The notes under the pieces were generated by a model, which saw nothing but the letters and a program-made list of their open reading frames with translations, was not told where the DNA came from and made no database searches. This document shows, in pieces, positions 1-11,207 of a DNA stretch of 64,000 bases (position 1 is the stretch's first letter; each line of letters starts with the position of its first letter). The position numbers and the translations under genes were made by a program. The stretch lies in contig NZ_FNCC01000015.1 in assembly GCF_900100955.1 (NCBI RefSeq), forward strand, positions 36,419 to 100,418, in the 5' to 3' direction. The DNA comes from Lentzea fradiae. GTDB lineage: Bacteria > Actinomycetota > Actinomycetes > Mycobacteriales > Pseudonocardiaceae.

Positions 1-3343
<3,343 letters not shown>

Positions 3344-3345
<2 letters not shown>

Positions 3346-3393
3346 CGCACCCACCACCCCGCCCTCCGGCTTGGGTGGGGTGGTGGGTGCGTC
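3344..3393. terminator. Long hairpin at the end of the sensor kinase gene
   Basis: A perfect 17-bp inverted repeat (3344-3360 and 3377-3393) with a 16-nt loop begins inside the kinase stop codon. There is no T-run after it, as is usual in high-GC actinomycetes. It lies between convergent genes, so it may stop transcription from both sides. Confidence 0.6.
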
Positions 3394-3558
3394 GCTCGGC
3401 GGGCGGCACGAGAGCGGCAGGGCACGGGCGCCGCAGTACGTGGCCAAGCCACCGCGCGGAACCCTCGCCACGCCGCCGATGCGTCCCCTTGCGCGGCCGC
3501 TGAGCGGCAAGCCCAGCCCCATCGCCCGCGTCCAAGTACGCCCCGCCGGGGCCCGCCC

Positions 3559-3900
3559 CTACGGCGCGGCATCCACCGAGACGGCCTCGTCGACCGAAGC
3601 GTGCAAGCTCAACACCTCAGCCACGTCGGCCAGCTCGAACAGCCGCTTCACCGGTGCCTGCGCCGAGGCGATCCGCAGCTGTCCCCCGGCCTCCGCCAGC
3701 CGCCGGTGCCAGTCGAGCACCAGGGCCAGCCCGGTCGAGTCCATGAACTGCAGGTGCGCCAGGTCCAGCACCGCGTGCGCGCCGCTCACGTCCGCGTCAA
3801 GCCGTGCGGACAGCACGGGGACGGTGTCGATGTCCAGCTCACCGGCGACGGCGAGCACGCGCCATCCCCGCTGGACCTCGCTGCCGACGTTGAGCTCCAT
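3559..3900 (-). CDS. STAS-domain anti-sigma factor antagonist (RsbV-like)
   Basis: This 113-residue protein is a single STAS domain, the fold used by anti-anti-sigma factors that bind RsbW-type kinases and free a sigma factor. The phospho-acceptor site is visible as FMDSTGLALVL, with the usual Asp-Ser-Thr-Gly loop. I chose the ATG at 3900 because the domain starts there and a GGAAGGAAC ribosome site lies just upstream; the longer open frame is out of coding context. The divergent neighbour at 4018 encodes an RsbW-like ATPase, so the two may form a kinase/antagonist pair. Which sigma factor they act on is not visible. Confidence 0.85.
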   Translation of the reverse strand: MELNVGSEVQRGWRVLAVAGELDIDTVPVLSARLDADVSGAHAVLDLAHLQFMDSTGLALVLDWHRRLAEAGGQLRIASAQAPVKRLFELADVAEVLSLHASVDEAVSVDAAP

Positions 3901-4017
3901 CGTCGCCGTTCCTTCCCGCCACGCCCGACTCGTGCGACCCAAATCGTGCAGCACGGCGTCCGACCATGCGACCACCGGGGGGCTGAAAGATCCGAACGGG
4001 GCACCGGATGTGCGACG

Positions 4018-4422
4018 ATGCGCGTTGTGCTGAACGACCCACTGGCTGAGGTGCGGGTGACCCTGACCGCCGAGGGCGGGTCCTGCGCACGCGCCCGGCA
4101 GCTGGTGCGCGAGGCCGCGGCCTCGTGGGACCTGCCGGAGGAGCTCGCGGACGACGCGCAGCTCGTCGTCACGGAGCTCGTCTCCAACGGGATCGACCAC
4201 GGTGAGGGGCTCATCACACTCACGGTGCGCCGCAAGGACGGCGGGATGCTGGTCGAGGTGCACGACGAGTCGCCGGAGAAGCCTCTGCTGCGGCCCGTGG
4301 ACCCCAGCTCGGCACGGGGCCGCGGGATGCAGCTCGTGCAGGCGCTGAGCGCCGACTGGGGCACCACTCCGGACAGCTCCGGCAAGGTGGTCTGGGCCCA
4401 ACTGGTCCCGGACCAGGGGTAG
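4018..4422 (+). CDS. RsbW-like ATP-binding anti-sigma factor kinase
   Basis: A 134-residue protein consisting of a GHKL/HATPase domain of the serine-kinase anti-sigma type. The N box is visible as LVVTELVSNGIDHG and the glycine-rich lid as RGRGMQLVQAL. Proteins of this family phosphorylate STAS antagonists and bind sigma factors; many actinomycete copies are stand-alone and unassigned. The start is uncertain: ATG 4018 or GTG 4027 both precede the conserved domain and neither has a clear ribosome site. The divergent STAS gene at 3559-3900 and the STAS gene at 4831 are natural partners. Confidence 0.85.
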   Translation: MRVVLNDPLAEVRVTLTAEGGSCARARQLVREAAASWDLPEELADDAQLVVTELVSNGIDHGEGLITLTVRRKDGGMLVEVHDESPEKPLLRPVDPSSARGRGMQLVQALSADWGTTPDSSGKVVWAQLVPDQG

Positions 4423-4526
4423 ACCGGGAACCACCCACCCCTGGAGCCACCCACGCGGGAACCGCCCAGAAGACCCGTTCGCGGGAATCACCACTAGAAC
4501 GGCGGGAACGGGGTACCTCCCCCCGT

Positions 4527-4757
4527 ATGACCGCCACGCCTCCTGACCCCGACCCGTACCGCACGCCAGGTCTGGAACCCGGCGGCGGCGTCGCGCCGGG
4601 GGACACGCCGCCCGACTCCGGGCAGACCTCCGGTCTGTCGCACCACGAGCAGAAGCCGCCGTCCAAGGCGGCGTCACGCGTTGTGATCACGCTCATCGTG
4701 TTGTTCGCCGTTCTGGTGGCGGCGATGTTCGTGACCAGGGCTTTCCTGCTGGAGTGA
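4527..4757 (+). CDS. Small single-pass membrane protein, DUF6480-like
   Basis: A 76-residue protein with a proline- and glycine-rich N-terminal half (PDPDPYRTPGLEPGGGVAPG) and one C-terminal membrane helix (about residues 50-71, VVITLIVLFAVLVAAMFV). The PERTPGLEPGGGVPPG-type start and single helix match the small DUF6480 proteins common in actinomycetes, as I recall them. Function is unknown. It sits between the RsbW-like gene and a STAS gene on the same strand, so it may be co-transcribed with them. Confidence 0.75.
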   Translation: MTATPPDPDPYRTPGLEPGGGVAPGDTPPDSGQTSGLSHHEQKPPSKAASRVVITLIVLFAVLVAAMFVTRAFLLE

Positions 4758-4830
4758 GGGCTCCGCGCAGCCGCTTCGGCTTGTGACCGTCACCGAGAGG
4801 CGCGTACGGTCGGTGCGGACGGGAGTCCTT

Positions 4831-5178
4831 ATGAACGAGCTTCGCCAGAGAACGACCTATGTCCAGTCCATCCCGATCGTCGCGCTCACGGGCGAGATCG
4901 ACATGATGTCGTCGGCGCCGGTGACGAGCAGGCTCGCCGAGCTCCTCGGCCGCAAACCCCCCGCCCTCGTCGTCGACCTGCGCGAGGTGCGGTTCTTCGG
5001 GTCGGAGGGAATCCGGGCGCTCGTGACGACCCAGACGCAGGCGGACGAGCTCGGCGTGAAGTTCGGCGTCGTCAGCGACACGAGGATCGTGTTGCGCCCG
5101 CTGGAGATGACGGCGGTCGACCAGGTGCTGCACCTGTTCGCCGACGTCGACGACGCCGTGACGGCGCTACGCGGCTGA
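4831..5178 (+). CDS. STAS-domain anti-sigma factor antagonist
   Basis: A 115-residue STAS protein with the acceptor region FFGSEGIRAL, where Ser is kept but the usual Asp before it is replaced by Gly. The fold elements VDLREVRFFG and the C-terminal helix are clear. I chose ATG 4831 because GGGAG lies five bases upstream; an earlier GTG at 4783 would add 16 residues outside the domain. It follows the RsbW-like gene and the small membrane protein on the same strand. Its stop overlaps the convergent phosphatase gene by 12 nt. Confidence 0.85.
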   Translation: MNELRQRTTYVQSIPIVALTGEIDMMSSAPVTSRLAELLGRKPPALVVDLREVRFFGSEGIRALVTTQTQADELGVKFGVVSDTRIVLRPLEMTAVDQVLHLFADVDDAVTALRG

Positions 5179-6051
5179 TTCGCTCCTGCTCCGCGACCGC
5201 GCGACCAGGTCGAGCAGCAGGCCCTCCTTCGTCGACCACGGCGAGATGTCCACGACGTCGTGGCCGGACGCCTTCATCAACGCCTCCGCGACCACGGCGC
5301 CCGCGAGCGACTGCCGGGCCCGGTGCCGGGAGATGCCCGGCAGCGCGGCGCGTTCGCGCACCGACAGCTTCGCCAGGCGGGGAATCCACTTCTCCAGGTC
5401 GCGCAGGCGCAGCTGCCGCGGCGCGTAGGTGTCGTTGCGGGCGCCGGCCAGGCGGGCGAGCTGTTCGAAGACCTTGGAACAGCCGACCGCGCGAGCGCTC
5501 TCATGGTTGGGCAGGGCGCCGGAGAGACGGTCGCTCACCTCGGCCCGCATGTCCTCGACGGTCAGGCCCGCGCGCGTCAGGGTCCTCGCCCCGAGCGGCA
5601 GCGACAGCGCGAAGTCCGGCTCCGCGCCGGACCCGGCCGCGAGCTCCACCGTGCCGCCGCCGACGTCGAGCACGACCATCGGCCCCGCGCCCCAGCCGAA
5701 CCAGTGCCGGGCCGCGGTGTAGGAGTAGCGGGCTTCTTCCTTGCCCGACAAGACTTCCAGGTCGACCCCGGTGCGTCTGGCGACCTTGCGCATGACCTCG
5801 GCCGCGTTCGCGCAGTCGCGCACCGACGAGGTGGCGAACGGCAGGAACGGGACGTCACCCGCCTTCTTGCGGGCGGCGCGCACGGCCGCGCAGAGGGACT
5901 CGACACCGGCGGCGCTGATGGCCCCGGTGGAGTCGAGCTCGCGGTCCAGGCGCAGCCGCACCTTGTGGGAGAACAGCGGGCGCATCAGGTCTCGTTCCAC
6001 GACCACCAGGTGTGCGCTGAAGCACCCGACGTCGAGAACCCCGACCGCCAT
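5167..6051 (-). CDS. Ppx/GppA family phosphatase
   Basis: This 294-residue protein belongs to the exopolyphosphatase/pppGpp phosphohydrolase family of the ASKHA ATPase fold. The second phosphate loop is clear as VLDVGGGTVELA, and FATSSVRDCANA matches the family's conserved central motif. The first loop reads LDVGCFSAHLVV, so the usual Ser-Asn after Gly is changed to Cys-Phe-Ser, which may affect activity. The length is near the short actinobacterial type (about 300-320). The ATG at 6051 has a good AAGGAGAG site. Substrate, polyphosphate or (p)ppGpp, cannot be decided from sequence. The gene ends 12 nt inside the convergent STAS gene. Confidence 0.88.
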   Translation of the reverse strand: MAVGVLDVGCFSAHLVVVERDLMRPLFSHKVRLRLDRELDSTGAISAAGVESLCAAVRAARKKAGDVPFLPFATSSVRDCANAAEVMRKVARRTGVDLEVLSGKEEARYSYTAARHWFGWGAGPMVVLDVGGGTVELAAGSGAEPDFALSLPLGARTLTRAGLTVEDMRAEVSDRLSGALPNHESARAVGCSKVFEQLARLAGARNDTYAPRQLRLRDLEKWIPRLAKLSVRERAALPGISRHRARQSLAGAVVAEALMKASGHDVVDISPWSTKEGLLLDLVARSRSRSESAA

Positions 6052-6169
6052 CCGCCACTCTCCTTCTCGTTCCGGTTCAGGTTCACGTCATTCCATCGGC
6101 GCCCATTCTGCGGGATCGGAGACCCCGATCAGGCGAGATGTGCCCGATGACATGCGTTACAGTCGCCCG

Positions 6170-7153
6170 ATGTCACTGGTGGAGATACCTTCCCGGCTCG
6201 AACACGCCCTGAGCAAGGCGGAACGCGGCGTAATCGTACTGGCGGTGGACGGTCTCTCGGCCGACGTGGCGAAGCAGTCGTGGCTCACCGCCTCGCTCTC
6301 CACGCTCACCTCCACCGTGCCCTCCACGGCTCCGACCGCCTTCCTCACCGCGCTGACCGGCGTCACCGCCGACGTCCACCGGGTGCCGGGAACGGTGTAC
6401 CGCAACGGATCCGGCCTCGTGCACGCGGTCAACGGCGCGCCGGCGGTCCCGGACCTGCCGACCGTGCTGGAACGGCACGGCGCCACGGTCCTGGCCCGCG
6501 AGCTCGACCTCCACGAGGGAACCTGGGCCAGGGCACTGCTGCGAGGCTGCACCCGGATACCCGCGCCCCCGAAGCACAAACTCGCCGCGCAGGCGGAGGA
6601 TCCGCCCCTGCTGGTGGCGAACGTGGTGGCGGACCTGGACAAGGCGCTGCCGGACGCCGGGCTGCTCTGGACGTACGTCAACATCGACGACCACGTGCAC
6701 CGCTACGGCTACGACGAGGCGGTGCACGAGGCGATGCTCCGGCTCGACGCGCACGCTTCCCGTTGGGCCGCACAGGGTTGGACGGTCGTCGCCCACTCCG
6801 GCAACGGTCAGGTCGCCGTCTCGCCGGACGCCGAACTGGCCGAGGCGTGGGACGCGATCGTGCGCGAGGAGTGCGTGATCCCCTCCGGCGGGGCGGGCAG
6901 GACCCGGTGGCTCTACCCGAAGACCGGGCGCACCGAGGCCGTTTTCGACCGCGTCGCAACGACTCTGGGCTCGACGGCCACCGTGCACCACGCGGGCGAC
7001 CTCGGCCTGCCGCAGCCGGAGACGGGCCCGGTCGTCGCGATCGCGGCAGCGCCGGAGTTCCCGCTCTCCGACCCGTCCAGGAAGTTCGAGCACGGCGGCC
7101 GCAGCGACGAGGAGATGGACGTCCCGTTCGCGGTCTGGCAGTCCTCCGACTGA
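6170..7153 (+). CDS. Alkaline phosphatase superfamily protein (nucleotide pyrophosphatase/phosphodiesterase-like)
   Basis: A 327-residue protein with features of the alkaline phosphatase superfamily: LAVDGLS near the start, the nucleophile region STVPSTAPTAFLTALTG, the metal motif DDHVHRYG and a C-terminal FEHGGRSDEEMDVPF. The usual SDHG is replaced by AHSGNGQV, so one metal site may be altered. There is no signal peptide, so a cytoplasmic location is likely. The ATG at 6170 is preceded by TACAGT with six bases between, which fits a leaderless transcript; ATG 6152 is the alternative. It is divergent from the Ppx/GppA gene, and both act on phosphoesters or anhydrides. Confidence 0.75.
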   Translation: MSLVEIPSRLEHALSKAERGVIVLAVDGLSADVAKQSWLTASLSTLTSTVPSTAPTAFLTALTGVTADVHRVPGTVYRNGSGLVHAVNGAPAVPDLPTVLERHGATVLARELDLHEGTWARALLRGCTRIPAPPKHKLAAQAEDPPLLVANVVADLDKALPDAGLLWTYVNIDDHVHRYGYDEAVHEAMLRLDAHASRWAAQGWTVVAHSGNGQVAVSPDAELAEAWDAIVREECVIPSGGAGRTRWLYPKTGRTEAVFDRVATTLGSTATVHHAGDLGLPQPETGPVVAIAAAPEFPLSDPSRKFEHGGRSDEEMDVPFAVWQSSD

Positions 7154-7227
7154 GGAGGGACTCGTCGGCACCTGCCTCACCACCAGGTCGGCGCGCGGAG
7201 GCGGTGCCGGCGCGCGGCACCCGCCCG

Positions 7228-7338
7228 GCCGAGGACGGCGTGGAGGTCTCGCTGCCGTACGGCGCCTACTCCCTGTTCGAGGTGATCCCGCGGGTGCTCA
7301 AGCCCGTGCGGCTCGCGAAGGCCATCGGCCTGCAACCC
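7228..7338 (+). pseudogene. Possible coding remnant without start or stop
   Basis: About 37 codons in frame 1 have strong G/C in third positions and read as plausible protein (segment VSLPYGAYSLFEVIPRVL). There is no start, no stop, and the frame runs antisense into the next gene. I do not recognise the family. It could be debris of a lost gene or chance. Confidence 0.25.
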
Positions 7339-7914
7339 TCACTGCTCGACCACGCGCGCCGTCGGCCCGTCGGTCCAGGTCGCTTCGAGCCTGGACAGGC
7401 GGCCGGCGGTGGTGCGGAAGTTCACGACGAGCGGTCCGCCGGGCTGTTCCACGGCCACCGACCAGCCGTCGGCGGGGGTGGCGGACAATGCCACCACCGT
7501 TCCGTCCGGGCGGTACCGGGCCACCACGTCACCTCCCCTGAGGTGGAACGCGTGGACGTAGGAGCCGTCCGGCTGCCATTCGCCCTGCGGGAGTTGAGCC
7601 GGGGTGGGACGCGCATCCGTACTACTCGGAGGAACCGGAACGGACGAACTGACCGCGGGAGGCTTGGTGGACGTGGGTGCGGAGGTGGCAGGCGTCGTGC
7701 TGGACGGGGGCGTCGTGACGCCGGACGGGGCGAGCGTCGGCATCGGGAGGACGACCGTCTCCAGGGTGGGTCCCACGGCCGCGACCGGCGTGGGCTCCAT
7801 CGCGGAGCGGATGCCGAACCAGGACAGGCCGACGGCGACCGCGGTCACCAGGGCCCACGCGGCCAGGTATCCGAGCGACCGTCTCACCGCGGCGACCCTC
7901 CCGTAACGGCTCAT
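7339..7914 (-). CDS. Membrane-anchored Pro/Thr/Ser-rich extracellular protein of unknown function
   Basis: A 191-residue protein with one N-terminal membrane helix (about residues 13-33, LGYLAAWALVTAVAVGLSWF). A low-complexity Thr/Pro/Ser spacer follows (about 45-105), then a small C-terminal domain (about 110-190) starting QLPQGEWQPDGSYVHAF. This layout suggests a cell-wall-spanning sensor or anchor. Its ATG (7912-7914) overlaps the ATG of the divergent response regulator (7913-7915) by two bases, so the two genes share a promoter region embedded in coding DNA. Proteins of this type next to response regulator/kinase pairs recur in actinomycetes. A role as accessory sensor is inference. Confidence 0.7.
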   Translation of the reverse strand: MSRYGRVAAVRRSLGYLAAWALVTAVAVGLSWFGIRSAMEPTPVAAVGPTLETVVLPMPTLAPSGVTTPPSSTTPATSAPTSTKPPAVSSSVPVPPSSTDARPTPAQLPQGEWQPDGSYVHAFHLRGGDVVARYRPDGTVVALSATPADGWSVAVEQPGGPLVVNFRTTAGRLSRLEATWTDGPTARVVEQ

Positions 7915-8578
7915 GGCATCAGTGCTGCTGGTCGAGGACGACCCCGTGGTGCGCGCGGCGGTCACGCGCGCGCTCACCGGTCAGGGCCACATCGTGCACG
8001 GTGTGGCGCTCGCGATCGAGGCTTTGCGCGAAGTCACCGCCACCGGTTACGACGTCGTGGTGCTCGACCTGGGGCTCCCCGACCTCGACGGCGGCGACGC
8101 CCTGCGGATGATCAGGGGCGTCACGAACACGCCGGTCGTGATCGCCACGGCCCGCGACGACGAGGCGGAGATCGTCCGCCTGCTCAACGCGGGCGCCGAC
8201 GACTACCTGGTGAAGCCGTTCTCCAGCGAGCACCTGGAAGCGCGGCTGCAGGCCGTGCTGCGCAGGGCGCGCGACACGACGCAGCTCGTCGTCGGCGGCC
8301 TGGAGATCGACGTGAGCCTGCGCAGGGCCTCCGTCGACGGACGGGAGCTCTCGCTGACGCACAAGGAGTTCGAGCTGCTCTCCTACCTCGCGGCACGCCA
8401 CGGCGAGGTGGTGCCGCGCGCCGAGATCCTCGCCAGCCTGTGGCCGTCCCACCGCGACGACCAGACGCTCGACGTGCACCTGTCGTGGCTGCGGCGCAAG
8501 CTCGGCGAGCGGGCCGCGCAGCCGCGGTACCTGCACACCGTGCGCGGGGTGGGCGTGCGGCTGGTCGCGCCGAGGTGA
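7913..8578 (+). CDS. OmpR/PhoB-family response regulator
   Basis: A 221-residue regulator with a receiver domain (residues 1-120; acidic pocket VEDD, acceptor Asp in VVLDLGLPDLDGG, Lys in VKPF). A winged-helix DNA-binding domain follows (about 125-221; LTHKEFELLSYLA, DVHLSWLRRKLG and RGVGVRL). The ATG at 7913 starts directly at ASVLLVEDD and has no ribosome site, consistent with a leaderless message. It overlaps the downstream kinase gene by GTGA, so the pair is translationally coupled. The target genes are not visible, though the divergent anchored protein is an obvious candidate. Confidence 0.92.
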   Translation: MASVLLVEDDPVVRAAVTRALTGQGHIVHGVALAIEALREVTATGYDVVVLDLGLPDLDGGDALRMIRGVTNTPVVIATARDDEAEIVRLLNAGADDYLVKPFSSEHLEARLQAVLRRARDTTQLVVGGLEIDVSLRRASVDGRELSLTHKEFELLSYLAARHGEVVPRAEILASLWPSHRDDQTLDVHLSWLRRKLGERAAQPRYLHTVRGVGVRLVAPR

Positions 8579-9855
8579 GGCGGTCACTGGTGCTGGTCGC
8601 TCTCGCGGCGACCAGCATGGTGGCGCTGGCCTTCCTGATCCCGCTCGCGATCGTCGTCAAGAACGCCGCGTACACCCGCGCCCTGAGCGAGGCCGAGAAG
8701 CAGGCCAACGCGCTCACCCCGGCCCTGGTGATCACCACGCGGCCGCAGGAGGTCCGGCAGGCGATCCGCAGCACCCGCTACGGCGCCCAGCAGCGGCTCG
8801 CGGTGCACCTCAGCGCGCCGTCCGCCACCTACGGCACGTCCCACATCACCGCGCAGGACCTCGACGAGGCCAGGAAGCTCGCCACGGCGTCCACCGTCGA
8901 ACGACCGGACGGCGTCGCCTACCTCCAGCCGCTCGCCACCAGCGAGAGCGGTCTCGCGATCATCGAGGCGTTCGTGCCGCACGAGCAGCTCACGCACGGC
9001 GTCGTCGGCACGTGGTGGCTGCTCGCGGGCGTGGCGGTGGGGCTGGTCGCCGTGTCTGTGCTCGTCGCCGACCGGCTCGGGGCGCGAGCCGTCGCCGCGA
9101 CGCGGGCGCTGGCGGAAGGCGCGCGGCGCATGGGACAGGGGGACCTGACCGCGCGCGTTCCGGTCAAGGGACCACCCGAGGTGGCGGAGGCCGGCAAGGC
9201 GTTCAACGCCATGGCCGAACGCGTCCGCCACCTCCTCGCCGCGGAACGGGAGGTGGTCGCCGACCTCTCGCACCGCCTCAGAACCCCTCTCACGGCCCTC
9301 CTGCTGGACGCGGACGCCCTCGGACAGGGGTCGGGGGCGGACCGCATCCGCACGGCCGTGCAGGGGCTTGAGAGAGAGGTCGGCGAGATCATCAGGGCCG
9401 CCCGGTCGGGACTGCGTCGCGACGACGGCGGTGTGGACGCCGCGGACGTGGTCCGCGACCGGCTGGTGTTCTGGTCCGCGCTCGCCGACGACCAGGAACG
9501 GCCGTGGGCGGTCAGGGGCGCGGACCGGCCCGCACAGGTGCCGCTGTCGCGCACGGACCTCACGGCCGCGCTCGACGCGTTGCTCGGCAACGTCTTCCGC
9601 TACACGCCGGAGGGCACGCGGTTCGCCGTGACGCTCGTGCACCAGGCCGACCTGGTCGCGCTCGTCGTGGAGGACGCGGGCCCCGGCATCCCGGACGCGG
9701 GCAGGGCGGTGCGCAGGGGTGCGAGCGGGGGCGGTTCCACCGGGCTCGGGCTCGACATCGCGCGCCGCGCCGCGGAGAGCACGGGTGGCTCGCTCCACGT
9801 CGACCGCGGGCCGCTGGGTGGCGCACGCGTGCAATTGAGGCTCCGGAGGGTCTGA
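8575..9855 (+). CDS. Membrane sensor histidine kinase, partner of the upstream regulator
   Basis: A 426-residue kinase. It has a first membrane helix (about residues 3-25), an extracytoplasmic sensor of roughly 120 residues and a second helix (about 145-167). A HAMP domain (about 168-222, with RRMGQGDLTARVPV), a HisKA domain with the acceptor in VADLSHRLRTPLTAL, and a HATPase domain (DALLGNVFRYTPEG, VVEDAGPGIPD, TGLGLDIARR) follow. The lid between the G boxes is short. GTG 8575 is chosen because it gives a 4-nt GTGA overlap with the regulator's stop and starts just before the first helix. The ligand is unknown. Confidence 0.92.
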   Translation: MRRSLVLVALAATSMVALAFLIPLAIVVKNAAYTRALSEAEKQANALTPALVITTRPQEVRQAIRSTRYGAQQRLAVHLSAPSATYGTSHITAQDLDEARKLATASTVERPDGVAYLQPLATSESGLAIIEAFVPHEQLTHGVVGTWWLLAGVAVGLVAVSVLVADRLGARAVAATRALAEGARRMGQGDLTARVPVKGPPEVAEAGKAFNAMAERVRHLLAAEREVVADLSHRLRTPLTALLLDADALGQGSGADRIRTAVQGLEREVGEIIRAARSGLRRDDGGVDAADVVRDRLVFWSALADDQERPWAVRGADRPAQVPLSRTDLTAALDALLGNVFRYTPEGTRFAVTLVHQADLVALVVEDAGPGIPDAGRAVRRGASGGGSTGLGLDIARRAAESTGGSLHVDRGPLGGARVQLRLRRV

Positions 9856-9857
9856 AG

Positions 9858-9931
9858 GGCTCTTTCGGGAGAGCCGGGGAAGCACACCGCCGGCGGCGCG
9901 GACCGTGGGACGGGTCCGGCGCCGCCGGCGG
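9858..9931 (+). terminator. Tandem hairpins after the two-component operon
   Basis: A 6-bp hairpin (9858-9875, GGCTCT/AGAGCC) starts three bases after the kinase stop codon. It is followed by a GC-rich stem of about 18 bp with one bulged G (9887-9904 with 9913-9931). No T-run follows. The position directly after the last gene supports a terminator role. Confidence 0.65.
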
Positions 9932-10591
9932 GCACCGGCAGGCCGCTGCGCACCGCTGCCGCACCACCGGGTCCCGAGCAGGAGGGAGGAACCCGATGAG
10001 CGGTGCGCGCTGGCCTTTCCCACACCGGTGTTACGAGGTGGATCTGCCGGGGCTCTCGGCGTCTGGTGTGGGGTGCCGGCGTATTCAGGTGGTCTTCGGT
10101 CGTTTTCCCGACCGGACACGAAGTTAGCCGAGCCCGCCCGGCGGCCAATCCACCGTTCAGACGATTAATTGGTTTTAAACATCTTTAAGCTTCGCCACCG
10201 AATGGCCAGCGTCTTAATTTGATTTAAGATTTCGAAACCATTTCCGGCCGAACGATGCCCGGCCCGGGTCGCCCGCAAGATCCGGCACAGGCGCCCGAAG
10301 GCCCCACGACGTGGCATACCGGGCGGAACGTGAGCCCAGACCCCCTCGGCTCACGAATTCCGCGGAACGGTTCGGCGGACGGCGACCCGCCCCCCGATCG
10401 ATCACCCACAGCGGCTGAAGGTATACTCACAGTGAGCACGGACAGCGCGTTTCGTGACCCGGTCGTGACTTTGGACGGGTGAGTCAACCAGGGCATTGCT
10501 TCCCGCGTATACCCATGTAGATTCCCGCTCACCGCGAGGGCCATTCGGGTGACCACCGCGGATCGCGCGCCGCACGCGAAACGGAGGCAGC
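9932..10591. promoter_or_regulatory. Long intergenic leader with an AT-rich block and a promoter-like site
   Basis: No supported gene lies in this 660-nt stretch. The segment 10150-10250 is strikingly AT-rich for this genome and contains CTTAA and TTAAG arms (10212-10227). CTCACAGTGAG at 10426-10436 is a small palindrome next to a TATACT hexamer. A promoter-like TTGCTT (10496-10501) and TAGATT (10518-10523), 16 bases apart, point toward the gene at 10592, which has a strong GGAGG ribosome site. The low-GC block could bind a nucleoid protein or regulator. Confidence 0.45.
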
Positions 10592-11101
10592 ATGCAGGCG
10601 AACGCCCAGACCGCCCAGGTTGACGACCTGACACTCATCGCGCTGCCCACCGCGGTGAACTGCGCGGATCTGTTCGTGCGCTTCACACTCGGTGAGTGGC
10701 GTCTGCGGAACATGATCGGCGAGTGCTCGGCCGTCGCGTGTGCGCTGGTCGAGGCCGCCGTGGAGTCCGCGGACCCCAAGACGTCCCGCCTGATCACGCT
10801 GCGCCTGAGGCTCAGCGGCGACTACCTGGTGGTCGAGCTGGAGGCGGCGCGGTTCACGATGCCGCCGGCCTCGCCCGACCTGCGCACCGGCGTGCTGGAG
10901 CTGGCCGGTGGCATCAAGCTCGTCTGGTGCGAGCTGCCGCTGCCGACCGGCGTGAACGCGACCGCCGTGCCGCTGCCGCGCCGGGAGAAGCGCCGGTCGC
11001 CCGCCGCCGAGGCGCTCGGCGACGAGCCGGACGTCGATCCCGAGCTCATCCAGCGCATCCTGTTCGGGCTGGGCGGCTCGATGGGCGGCGGCCCCCGGTA
11101 A
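10592..11101 (+). CDS. Degenerate RsbW-like ATP-binding regulatory protein
   Basis: A 169-residue protein whose first 125 residues look like a GHKL/HATPase anti-sigma-type domain (LPTAVNCADLFVRFTLGEW, then ACALVEAAVESA in the N-box position, where the Asn is missing). The last 40 residues are charged and disordered, ending in a Gly-rich tail. Loss of the N-box Asn suggests it may bind a partner rather than act as a kinase. A GGAGG site eight bases before ATG 10592 and the upstream promoter-like element support the start. The gene stands alone, closed by a strong hairpin. Assignment rests on overall resemblance, so moderate certainty. Confidence 0.6.
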   Translation: MQANAQTAQVDDLTLIALPTAVNCADLFVRFTLGEWRLRNMIGECSAVACALVEAAVESADPKTSRLITLRLRLSGDYLVVELEAARFTMPPASPDLRTGVLELAGGIKLVWCELPLPTGVNATAVPLPRREKRRSPAAEALGDEPDVDPELIQRILFGLGGSMGGGPR

Positions 11102-11120
11102 CCCCTCCGCACCGCACGGC

Positions 11121-11149
11121 AAAGGCGCGTCCACAGTGGACGCGCCTTT
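11121..11149 (+). terminator. Perfect hairpin terminator
   Basis: AAAGGCGCGTCC pairs with GGACGCGCCTTT across a short ACAGT loop region, 20 bases after the stop of the 10592 gene. The A-run before and T-run after the stem make it usable from both strands, and the gene downstream is convergent. Confidence 0.85.
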
Positions 11150-11207
11150 GTCGTTCCCGCGACGGGGAGGATTCTCCGAGCAATTCCGTGGAATCGCTCT
11201 CAAGCGA

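Noticed and set aside
6280-9855. A 1191-codon open frame on the plus strand across the phosphodiesterase, anchored-protein and two-component genes
   Set aside because: Only its last 426 codons are real (the kinase from GTG 8575). The rest is Arg/Pro-rich shadow sequence over genes in other frames or strands.
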